From NCBI GenBank assembly GCA_002633025.1, contig NMRB01000252.1, positions 163,193-227,192 of the forward strand: DNA of 64,000 nt, written 5' to 3'. Position 1 is the stretch's first letter. Each line of letters starts with the position of its first letter. Below the pieces are notes generated by a model. The model saw nothing but the letters and a program-made list of their open reading frames with translations, was not told where the DNA came from and searched no databases. Below, piece by piece: positions 25,880 to 37,500 of this stretch. A program made the position numbers and the translations under genes. This DNA comes from Notospermus geniculatus. Lineage: Eukaryota; Nemertea; Pilidiophora; Heteronemertea; Lineidae.

Positions 25880-27034
25880 GATGAAACTACCAGTATGTCC
25901 AGGCAGTATGTATCTCAATTCAGAAGAAGAGACTTAATCTTAATCTGCAAAGCAAAAATACATAAAGACCATTACTTCATATATTTCAGCACAAATGACT
26001 CTATTCATTCACCTGGCCCCAGAGTCCAGCAGATGGAATCTGGTGTCCCCAAGTTTTCTCACATCCTGTCATACTGATTGAAAATTATCTGAAGACAGCT
26101 TCTTGTTATCAACCATCTGAAGAATGTTTCTTCATATATCATAATATATCATAATATAAACACATATTAAAGATAATGTATCCTATATCATGGGTATTTT
26201 CGCAGGCCACAAAAATCATTGTTTACATGTATTTACATTTTGTTTGTTTGTATCCAGTCCTTCTTTGTCCTATGAGTATTTGTTGGTTGCATGCCCCTCT
26301 AGAAATACTTTTGATACCAAAAGTACATGTATTCAATTTGGTGAGTTGCTATGTCCTAAAAGTCCAAAATAACATCCATGTTTCCAAACATCAATAAAAC
26401 AATGAAGTCGTGATACATTATCTCCTGCTACCTCACTTCTTCAAGTTCATTCATGCAACAACCACTTTCAGAAAACTGAAATAAAACCGTAATTTTGAAG
26501 TTTGATCTGAACAGACATGATAACAGCCGACATTGTCACAATCTCTTACATACCTGCACAATAATATCCTATTGATATTGGGGCCTACAGATATAGGCTA
26601 GAATGAGGAGTGAATGAGGAAAAATCATTGTGCTCCAATATGTCCAGATGGCCTGTATTATACCTTGGAGGAATAATTCCTCCGAGATTATATACATTGT
26701 CATACATGAATTAAGAAGTTGTCCCGTAACTTCCTGGTTCATGCAGACAATGAAACGGATGCGATGAAAGAAAAAAAGAGTAGGATTGGTCTGTATTAAG
26801 TATTTTGTGATATCTAGGATACTTAGCACTAGCAGGACAGTAGATGCCAAAATATATTGTTGATTGATTGAACGACAAGTGGGAGTGGGGGCGTTGGATT
26901 CAAGTGGGTGGAGGGAATACCTGGTACTAAACCAGTTTTGGGAAGGTAAATATCATTGTAGTTCAGTTGAAGGTAATCGAAATATTAAGAAATATGGATA
27001 TCATTTTCCCCCTTACAGAACCTAATTTTCACCG

Positions 27035-27280
27035 NNNNNNNNNNNNNNNNNNNNNNNNNNNNNNNNNNNNNNNNNNNNNNNNNNNNNNNNNNNNNNNNNN
27101 NNNNNNNNNNNNNNNNNNNNNNNNNNNNNNNNNNNNNNNNNNNNNNNNNNNNNNNNNNNNNNNNNNNNNNNNNNNNNNNNNNNNNNNNNNNNNNNNNNNN
27201 NNNNNNNNNNNNNNNNNNNNNNNNNNNNNNNNNNNNNNNNNNNNNNNNNNNNNNNNNNNNNNNNNNNNNNNNNNNNNNNN
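27035..27280. other. Assembly gap (246 N) followed by poly-C
   Basis: An unknown-sequence run, directly followed by about 18 C residues. A homopolymer at the edge suggests sequencing failure. Reading frames crossing it are meaningless. Confidence 0.99.
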
Positions 27281-28491
27281 CAACCCCCCCCCCCCCCCCC
27301 CCATTGCACGGAATCCACACTTCGAGCATGATGCAATGCATGTATACTTTTATAGTAGCCATGTGAAATTTTTCGAGAGCTTGTTATTTTGTGCTTGCAA
27401 TCTGGCAAAATGCCCATTCCAATTCCACAAGTTTGTAGGACAAGCGATAAATATAAACCTGAGGTCAGATAACTGATGAAAATATGTGGGCACAACAGAA
27501 TATTATCTAGGCCTATAATCAGAACATATGTATATAAACAATATAGTATTCTTCAATGCAATGTTATGGTACCGGTACCTGGAAAGCAAGCATTTATGAA
27601 GATTGTTGGAGACTCACCAATGGTCTGGATGATGACCCAAGTGCATGTGCTAGAAATGTTGTCCACTTTGTAATCTCCTTATTGTTAATTGTCATTGTGG
27701 TGTACTTATCTAAGCCATTGCCACTGAATGCTCTAGTTATCAGGGTCAATGGCCATATATGGCACAAGTCCAATTAAACAAATTATTGCCTTATTGTATA
27801 CAGGACATTTAATCCTAGGACTACTATTCTATCACCCCATTAATTTGTGCAAGCCAGTTTTTGACTTCACAGTGTGCATGTAATGTTTTTGAATGTTTCC
27901 CATCTGTTAGTGTTCCCCTACTATTGTCTGACAGAATAAGCTGCGACTTGACAATGAGCGACCATGGAGGTGCCGATCTACCCAAACAATAAGGGGAAAC
28001 ACTCACACATGGAAACACTGATCGATGTAACACCGGCGCCATATGTAACATCTCTCAATGTTCCCCATTTTTCAGTGTTTCCTTTGTATTGAGAATGTGG
28101 TGACAATAGACAGCTGGTGAGACCATAGTGCAGTAGGTCTAGGTCTACAGGGGAACAATTTCACAGACACAAACGCTGATAGGGATGTTACAGCAACCAG
28201 TTTCCAAACAATTCCCGCACACAGCAGCCAAATATGTAAATGAAAGGATTAAGTGGAGAGGTGCCGCTTGGTGTCGGCGAGACTGGGATGGCTACTATTC
28301 AATACGCAGCGGCGACCACTGTCCAAAATTTGGCCTGTCACGCTTTTTGCAATGATAAACTGAAGGTCATGAGGTCGCTTATCTTCTTGTGAATCATGAT
28401 CGAATGAAATCGACAATCAACAAGCTTGCCGACCGACACTTACAACAGCTGTGGAATGTTTGTCTTTTGACAGACTTTTAGACCTACTTAC

Positions 28492-28689
28492 CGTGGGTTT
28501 GAAACGCAATGCTGTGCGCCCATAGAGGTGATATTTTGACTTATGCGGAATGATGCAAACCAACGCAGATATACATCGCCATAAGGAGAAACTCGACTTG
28601 AAACTGCGCAGCACATCTCCATCCGAAGAAGGTGCAGCGCCTGGATTGGATGGGTTTTCCCCATTCATCAATCCCACAAGAACCGCCAC
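28492..28689 (-). other. Possible 5' exon (ORF ending at a strong donor)
   Basis: A 66-codon open frame starting MAVLVGLMNGENPSN ends at CACG|GTAAGTAG. Splicing to the acceptor near 25943 would put it upstream of STAND1, but that join runs into an in-frame stop before the STAND1 ATG. At best it is a leader exon with an upstream ORF. No recognisable family. Confidence 0.25.
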
Positions 28690-29059
28690 GCAGTCCTACA
28701 CCTTACATGCCTTATTGTCTTATTCTTCCGATTTTGTCATGATGAATGAAGACGAATCCAGCAGTCTCGTGCTTCAGTCAGTCATATCAAACAAAATATC
28801 CGTGATGATACAAACAAAAAACACGACAATCTACTCTATCCGTGTCACCACCAACTGAGGCTCGCAAACAGAAAGTGGGGATTCCCCAATCTCTGTCACG
28901 CGACGTCAGCGCCACGTGCCTGGAGGGTTTAACAATTATAACCATGGAGTTATGAGTGCTATCACTCACTGACTTGCGAATCAGGATGATGAGTTAACTT
29001 ATACAATCAAACTGAAACTAGAAGTATGCCCCGTTTGGAAGAATTAAAATTTGACTAAG

Positions 29060-29345
29060 AGTTTCTAAAAAATCATTTATTTCAAGACATTACAATTAGC
29101 TTTTGAGGGTGAGTGGAACAATGATTGGGAAAAAAGTTTGACTAGGCCTAGTTCTTGCCAGCTCACCCATGTCTGCCCTCCAATCAGAAGGGACATGGTC
29201 AACTGAACTGACAGCTCACAGCTCTATCACAAACCAAACAAAAATCATTTACTTCAAGATGTCACAATTATAGCTTTTGAGTGAAACGATGATTGGGAAA
29301 GAAGTTTGACTCCTCAACTGAAGTGAAAGCTCTATCACAAACCAA
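29060..29345. repeat. Two diverged direct repeats of about 75 bp
   Basis: The segment AATCATTTATTTCAAGACAT through GTTTGACT (29068-29145) recurs diverged at 29245-29311. In both units it is followed by CTCTATCACAAACCAA, so the duplicated unit was about 180 bp. Confidence 0.7.
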
Positions 29346-30086
29346 AGTCATGAAAGTGTACCATCAACTATGCGGATGGTTATGACATCTGGGCACATAT
29401 TCATACTCCTAAGTCTTAAGTGTGATACTTACAGTATCATTTGTGTTGAACAAAGGATAAGTGTCATACTTTTAGACTTAAGTAGCTTTATGCCAGTGAA
29501 TATGGACCCTGTCAACCATGGTTCGACTGATAATAGTGGAATTGGCAGACAAGAGAATTGGTGGTCATGGATTGATCAGAGCCCATTGAAGTTACTCTAC
29601 CCTCAATATCACAGACTGCATTTGAATTTAACCAACTAATTTACCAGGAACTATAGGCACAACGTCAACATAAGGGCCCACAGGAGTACAGTAAACATCC
29701 TGTTAAATGGTGGTGGCTGAATGAGATGGACAGGGAAAGCGTGTTAATAGGATTATTGTGGGTCAGACAGCCAAAAGAAAATGATGAAGATTAGGAGCGA
29801 TTTGGAAGAATGGAATCTGGCGGCAGAGCGCTCTACAAATGGGGCCAGTGACACAAGTACATGTAGGCCCTATCTTTCGACTACTAGTATTAGGCCTACC
29901 AGTGTTGTCATTCTGAGTCATCATCAAATTCTTGCTCACAAAAATTGGATATCCTACTTTTTAGCCACCCCACTCAACCCCCATCCTAACTCAAATGATC
30001 CTTGGTTTCATTGGTTTAATCAAAACTTACGTCTCTTTTTATGGTTCCCGATCAATCAGATCGGGAACCATATTGTGTTTGGTCAT

Positions 30087-30097
30087 GGTGTCTGTGT

Positions 30098-30142
<45 letters not shown>

Positions 30143-30160
30143 TGTGTGTGTGTGTGTGTT
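30087..30160. repeat. (TG)n microsatellite
   Basis: An interrupted TG dinucleotide run. It creates artefactual Cys/Val-rich frames on the plus strand. Confidence 0.98.
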
Positions 30161-30974
30161 TCTGTGTGTCCGGTCTGTCACACCTTCATATGTCATCTCC
30201 TGGAACAGCTACAGTCTTGGAAACAAGTCCTACCCCTAGGTTTGTCAACCTGGGCAATCCAATGAGCCAAAAATTTTCAATCTCAGATGGCTCCATCATG
30301 ATGTAATCAACATATCGGACTTGATATTTTGTCTGTCACACCTATATTTGATGGTATAACTTGGCTCCTTCAACACCTATAGCAATGGAAATAAGTTCTA
30401 CCCTTAGGTTTTCATACCGTAGGAATCGAATGGACTGGTTACTTTTGATCTGAGATGTAGGGGTCATGGTGATATCGATATCACGAATTTGATATTTTCA
30501 GATAACTTGCCATATTTTCAACTGAGCAACATGAAACAAGTCTTAGTTCATGCCTGCTTATCCAAGGACTGGACAATGTTAAAAATCTCAGCCTCAAGTG
30601 TTTGGGTGTTCGAAATATCATGAGATTGTGATATATCAAACTTGATATTTTGAAGTATCTTTGCCTGTGGTAAAGGCAGAGGCATGATTTCACCCATACT
30701 TTGGATATTGAGGATGCTGATTTCGATTATGCACTGACCTTGATGATCAGAGGTCAAGGTCAAGGTCAAACTTGATAATTTGAAATATCTCCGCCTGTGG
30801 TAGAGGTACAGGCACGATATCATCCACATTTAGGTTATTGAGGATGCCCATTTCAAATGTGCAATGACATTGATGATCAGAGGTCAAGGTCAAATTTGAT
30901 AATTTGAAATATCTTGATAATTTGAGACACCTAGGTCAAGTTCAGGGTCAACCATGGATGAGTTATTGTCATGA

Positions 30975-31245
30975 GGTCATATCATGTCATGTGACGTCAT
31001 GCCATGTCATGTGACGTCATGCCATGTCATGTGACGTCATGCCATGTCATGTGACGTCATGCCACGTCATGTCATGAGACGTCATGTGACGTCATGCCAC
31101 GTCATGTCATGTGACGTCATGTCATGTGACGTCATGGACGTCATGTCATGTGACGTCATGTACGTCATGTCATGTGACGTCATGTCATGTGACGTCATGT
31201 ACGTCATGTCACATGACGTCACACCACGTCACGTCCCATCATGTC
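30975..31245. repeat. Satellite with eleven TGACGTCA (CRE-type) sites
   Basis: An array of roughly 15-25 bp units built on GTCATGTGACGTCATG. Perfect TGACGTCA octamers start at 30992, 31012, 31032, 31052, 31087, 31112, 31127, 31151, 31175, 31190 and 31214. Units vary in length, so this is not a homogeneous satellite. It lies 3' of STAND2. Confidence 0.95.
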
Positions 31246-31562
31246 ATATCGTATGGTTCCCTATCGATGTATCTCATCTCTACTCTATCAATGTGTCTTG
31301 ATCTCTATCATTGGACCATTTGTGTGGAAGAAGTAGCCTACCTCGGGAACCATACGACATTTACAATGTCATCTTGTTTGATCTATTTTTTGGTTCAGTG
31401 CATCTCATTAAAAGCACATGCACGTACTAGCACAGAAATGCACATTCTGTAACTTTTCTTGTTACGAATAAAAGTCTAATAATAAATGCACCCCTGCCCC
31501 TAAGTGTCCTCATCGGGGAATGAACACATCAAGATTTTCTTCCTGACTGCATCAAACTGAGA

Positions 31563-34500
31563 TTACACATGCTGAACCTGTGTGACTCCTCTCTTGCCAC
31601 CAGACAGCCAACTCCCAAGACTGAACAGACTAAATGAGGTGCCACTTTCATCAACAGCAAATGACATTTCACCAGGAGGATAGACAGATTTCACAGCAGT
31701 TTGGGACATCATATCTGAACCAGGAGGCATAAAATTGAACTCTCCTCCTGCAGTACTAGAACCATTACAGAATTGAAGATGGGTCTTCTCCACCATTGGC
31801 CCAGCATTGGAAGTCTGAAAATACATTCCTGCTTGGCCGTGGCCCTGACCGCAGTGTGCCAGAAGGGGGCTGACATTCACAGCTTCATGGACTGGGGGCC
31901 CATTAGTCAAAGATGTGTTTGGTTCCGTTCTGCTGTGGTCCTGTTCCAGATCTGAATGAGGAGGGTGCCAACTGGTGTCAGGGGGGTAGTAGATGCCTTG
32001 CATACGGTTGTTGTGTCTTTTGAACTGACCTGGCTCTGGCCTGGGCCTTCTGTAAGGATTTCTATGTGGATCACTGGAATTAACAACAGGCTGGCATTTG
32101 GGCGGCGCAACATGAGTTGCAGTGTGGGCATGATGATTCTCTATTGTATTTGAAGGTGTATGCAGTTGACCAAAATTTGTCATTTTCACTCTGGGGGTTT
32201 GTACAAGGCCAGCATCGTACAATGCTTTCATAAAGCTCTCTTCAGTATCGGAGGCTCCCAAGTAGAGGTTCTCTGAACAGATACTTGAATTACAACTCCT
32301 AGCCTTTTGCCCGACTGGTAATGATGAATAAACGGACCCCACGGCCCAGTCGTTACTTGTAACTATCGTCGTCATATCACTGGAAGTAGGCCTACTTATG
32401 CCCATGTCAAACTGCCCTTCTGCACTTGTAGTGTACCCTTGTTCTGTGCTAGCGTCAGCCGCACAGCCAGGAACTACCGGTTCAAGATCAGCCGCTGTTG
32501 GATGTTGGTTCAACCAAAAGCCAATATCTGATGACAAAGGCGTGGCTGTAGACGGTGGGTTACAGAGCTGACAGTCATCAAGACTGGCCTGATAGCATGT
32601 ATTTAATGCTGTCTGTTGCTCTTTGACCCAGCTGTCTGGGTGAGAAGGCAAAGTATAGTGTCCGCTCATCGACATGTCAGCAAAATATTCTGTACATGTA
32701 GCACTCCTGCTATCACTTGGACAGTCCACCTCCTCAGTAATGTAAGAGCTTTCGATATATGCCAAGTGGTCTAAAGGCCTGCTGTTGCCTCCATCAGTTC
32801 CCCCAATTTCATTTGACAAGTAAGGCTGTGGAACATAAGATGGGTATACATGTCCAGTTGTCCAATAAGGAACATCATTTTGACATTGGGAATCACTGGG
32901 GACCGGTTGACCGGAGTTATTGGCGTGGGAATCACTGGGGACCGGTTGACCAGAGTTATTGGCGTGATTCACTTCAGAGTGAGTCAAGTTTGTGTTTTGT
33001 TCTGGGATATCATGTGAATTTGTTATTCCCAAATGCTGATCCCTGCATCCCTGTTGAATGATCTCAGCAAATGCCCTCAGACAACACTTGAGGTCTTCAT
33101 CGCATGGTTGGGGAACGACAGCCATTTCTGTGCAGTGAGCTTCACCAATCTCCAGTAAAAGATCTTTCATCTCACAAACCATAATTCTGGACTTGTTGTC
33201 ATCATTCTCTCTTAGCAGTTGATCTCCAAGTCTGTGAAGCTCAGAGAGTGCCTCCTGGTAATATTGAGACGACCTTGCAAGATCACCAGAATCCAAGTAT
33301 AACCTTGCAAATTCTCGGAGATTTTCGAACAGAAACTTCCCCCTGCCTATAAGTGCTGCACTTTTCATTGCATAGGCTTCCTCTAAGAAGATTTCTGCCT
33401 CGTGAAGACGACCTTGTTTCCTGATAGCCATACCAAGGTCAGTAAGTGTTTTCACCAATGTTTTGTGTCCGGGAATTATTTTTTTCTGAATGGCCAACAG
33501 CTCGTTCAAGCGGCCCTCTGCTGTGGCATACTCCCCCATCCCAAGATAGGCAGCACCCTGCACCTTGAGTATATGACCCTTTGACGTCTGATCGTCATCT
33601 GGAACCTGATCAATCGTCGCGAGATTCTCCTGTACAAGATCTAAGGCCTTCTGGTATTCTCCCAACTGTATCCATTGTAGGCCTAGGTTTCTCATTGATA
33701 TAATGACAGTCTTACTCGGCCCAACAATCTCCAGTTTTAGCTTGTAGGACTTTTCATAATACTTTATGGCATTTTCAGAGTCTTCCTTCAGGTCATACAT
33801 GAGTCCCACATTGTTGTAATGCATTGCAATGGTCAAGTGCTTCTCCCCAACAAGTCGAAGTCGCATTTCCAGGCTTCTAAGATGGTACTTCTCAGCTTCT
33901 TTAACTTTCCCTGTGGTAGAGGAAATAGAGTGTCTTTAAAAAGGTTTGTGATCGTATGACTTAAAGGGGTTTTGCATGGAACCACCATTCTGGTTGTGAA
34001 TGTGAATAAAAATGGGGACATGTGCATCTTGCTCTTTGTCTGGTGTGAAAAGCGACACATGTAACCCCGGAAATATCACCCAGTATTGTACGTGCGATGA
34101 AAAGCTGTTTTGTATATACCCTGAGTTGGCACTTCGAGTGCACTGAAACATTCTGGTACGGAACTACATGTGATTATGATCAGCCATTGAAAAGAAAAAA
34201 CTGATCGATTTCAATTAAATGAATTGGCATAGTTGCCTGATGCCCAAAATTTAGCTCATGCATACGTACGTACCAATTATAACATAAGCCACTCCAAGGC
34301 AGTTCATGACCCTAGCAAGCTGAAGGTCTTCTTTTATTTGCAGTGCCTTTAGCATACGGTACGATTTTTTGTGGTACCTAAAAACAGAAAAATAAAAGCT
34401 TGTAAAATGTTTTTTTCTCAACAAATTGATGATAAACCGAAAAGGTACTTATTCCCCGATTAGCCTGCTTCATAGTGGTGGGATAGGTCTAAATGTCCTG

Positions 34501-37500
34501 TCTGGAGCTAGCAGCAGAATCGATTGGTCTCCTCCTCTCCCATCCTCCCACAGCAGGGGTTTTACCTCCATTCGCTTCACACAAACTTGTGTGAGTGGAT
34601 GAAGAGAAGGTAAAAATCGATCCCTGCTGTTGGATGGTGTCTTCCCCTTAACACTTACCTGATTGCTTCTTCGCCATTTCCTTTGGTGTAATGATGCCAA
34701 CCGATATGTTGGTAGACTTCAGCGAGACGTCGACTGTTGCCAAAGGGGAGGAGTTTTTGCTCTGCTTTCCAGTACCAATCTAAACCAACTTTGTAATCAC
34801 CCTGATAAAAAGTAGGAAGTTTATGTTGTAGTATATAGCCCCCCAAAAAGAAAGGAGTTGATTCTTCATGCAAGAGATGGGCATTTCAACACAGTTGAAA
34901 CAATTTCATGAGATGGGGTGGTCCTACATTAGTCTTAGCTGTAATCCAGTCAGGGTTCCTGATCGGTCTTTTTCTGAGCCAATTATGGCTATGAATTTCC
35001 CCCACTCCGTTTAATAAAAGATAACTTTCTCAGCTTGGCATCTAAATTGCCAAATTGGCTACAAAAACAATTTCTCCAGACCGAACCCTTCCATTACAGC
35101 AAGTTGTAGAATTTTTGATCCACCTTGAACATGAGTGTTTTAGCCTCTAGTATTATCATTCTTGTTGTTTTCATAACTGAGCTACATACGTACCAGATTT
35201 TCAGATACCATCTCCCCAAGAATGGACATGATAACACCAATATCGAAGTCTGTGCCATGTTTTTCACATGCCTCTAACATCACCTTATAGAAAGACACAA
35301 CTTGCCCTGAGAAAAAACAACATGTTCTCTATTAGGACCCCTTTGTGACCCCGTTTGTGACTGACCCTTATGCTATTTGGGTCCAAATTTCCCTGGCTGT
35401 AATTCTTGCATGCTAGGTACTAATGGCTTGGACATGGGATCAATTAGATATGACAAGGCGTACATGAATGTAAGGCTGGCACAGGGCCTAGGGTAATCCA
35501 TCTAATACATTACATTCACAAGTACTAGGACTAGGTTATTGAGTTAGTATCCATGCCAAAGAAAGCTCAACAACTCCCCATTACTTGCCAATAAGAAGAT
35601 GTAGAAATGGACTTAAATGTCATCTGCTCAGATTGCACTCAGTGGTTTAAGAATCTTACTAGGCATGTAAAAGTGTATCAGATAGTTGGCCTCAGTAGCA
35701 GCCTTCATTAGCTCCTCGTAAGATCCATCTCCAGCACAGACTGCAGCAGTCTCCAGGACCTTCTTTAAGTTCTTTAACTCCTGATTGATAGAGACAAGAG
35801 CCTCCTCAGAGTTCTTCGAGTCCACTTTCTTCTGCAGCTTGACGAGGCAATCACTGTAGAAGTGGCAGAATTTCGTTCTCACTCCTGAAGAAAGTTCAAA
35901 GTTTGTGTTTGCAGTGTGAATTATGCACGTTATCAATAATTTGATTACATTGAGAGTGACACCCTGCAGTGACCACAGAACAACGAAGTAATGGCATGGA
36001 TTCATGTGGACTAGAACAACTTGATTGACAAATTTTTCAAACAAATTTCATTAGTGATTCTAAATTTGAATCCATGAATACTCACCAAGTATGTCTCGGA
36101 TGCGTACATTGTTTATGACAAATTCCCTTTGCATATCATGTATATCGAATCGTTCACTCCCACTATCATAGGATACCAGACATCGCCTTCCCAGTGGAAT
36201 AATGGCTTTATCCATTGTCTCGGCATTAGAATCCGAACCTAAAAGAAAGGAAAAAAATGTCAGTGTCTGGATTTTAGAGCCCAATTCATACTTCCTTGCC
36301 AACCAGTTTCCACTGCACCAAATTCATACTGCTGCACTCATACTTCCTTGCCAACCAGTTTCCACTGCACCAAATTCATACTTCTGCACTCATACTTCCT
36401 GGCCAAGCAGTAAGGATAGGAAAAAGCTTTGTGCGTGCGAGCTAGGGAGTGATGCTAAGAGGACCTTATTTCTTCAGGATGGAACTTAGTGCAGTGAGAA
36501 ATAGCACAGCATTTTCTGTTCTTTGTATAGATCCAGTGTGGAAGTATGAATTCGGGGCAGTGAAAACTGTCATCTGTAGCTGTTGTTACTCCTCCGGTTC
36601 AAGCAGTAACTCATGCAGTTCTACAGTTGTATCCTTAGCTGAATAGGACTGAAGTGCATTTTGCATTATAGATCACTTTAGGCCCCAAATTCTCCTTCAC
36701 TGAGTAATGACACAAACACACAACATTACAATGTTGGCAATCCATGTCAGTTTTACTGGGAGAAGATAAACCTTTAAATTTACCGGTCATCGCTGTTGCA
36801 GCATCTTTGGTGAAGGTAGTAGGGATGTAGATTATTGCTGCATAGAGCTGCTGGAGCATGTCATTCAGACGTGAAATGGAACTACCAATTACTTTGCCTG
36901 AAATGAACGTTAGGTTTAGAGTTTGAATCCCATCAGCAATGGTGCACATGTGTCCTTTACCAAGGCACCTACTGATGTGAATCAAATCAGCCCAGAATGA
37001 CCATGATCTTGGACTGGGAAACTGACCTAGGAAGCCATCAGTAAGTGAAGAGGGTGTTTTCTTTTCATTAGAATGAAGCAGTGATATAGGGAAGTTCAAC
37101 AGACTGCTCTAGTTGGAGGCCCACTGCCCCAAACCTACATTACATACCCAGCTATGGCTGAGGTCTGCAGAAACACAATAACAAATGAATTTGGAGGATT
37201 TGCCCCCGAATGGACAGTTAACCCATACTTACCCATTTTTTCTTCATCACTGTAGTGTTCCCTGCTCATTGGCTCAAGCTTTGAGACTTCAAGCAATGAA
37301 ACCAATTCCTTTGGTGACAACTGTTGCTCATCCTCAGTCAACTCTGACCCTGCAGGAAAGAATTGTTTGAATAGCCAGATACCATACAGAAAATTATACT
37401 GTCCTGCTCAACTGACAGCTAGGAAAGGTCTGTTGACCATGATACATGTTGGAACCTCTCACTTTGACATAGGCCTACACCTCTGACAGGAGGACACCTG

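Larger units (their letters stand above)
30040..31354. mobile_element. Compound repeat bounded by TATGGTTCCC / GGGAACCATA ends
   Basis: At 30040-30072 the end TATGGTTCCCGA faces its own inverted copy over a 9-nt loop. At 31252-31354 the same ends recur, about 100 bp apart. Between them lie a (TG)n microsatellite (30087-30160), about five decayed units of 125-165 bp that mostly end in an AACTTGATATTTTG-like block (30160-30960), and a TGACGTCA satellite. It is probably a non-autonomous element that gained internal tandem arrays. No transposase. Confidence 0.55.
25880..31562. other. Intergenic region between the two STAND genes
   Basis: No clear gene. It holds the 27035-27280 gap, an adjoining poly-C run, two diverged direct repeats near 29060-29345, a compound repeat (30040-31354), and one ORF ending at a good donor near 28492. 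Both STAND genes read leftward, so it contains the STAND1 promoter and the STAND2 3' flank. Confidence 0.55.

Noticed and set aside
26967-27495. Several frames crossing the N run
   Set aside because: Most of their length is unknown sequence and the rest is poly-C or poly-G.
30041-30306. Cys/Val-rich frames of 74-152 codons
   Set aside because: Produced by the (TG)n microsatellite; all frames stay open artificially.
30975-31245. CRISPR-like array
   Set aside because: Units are contiguous and variable with no unique spacers, and the genome is eukaryotic; it is a satellite.
31044-31452. Open frames rich in Met-Ser-Cys-Asp-Val-like repeats
   Set aside because: They are translations of the TGACGTCA satellite in two frames; no splice context and no protein family.
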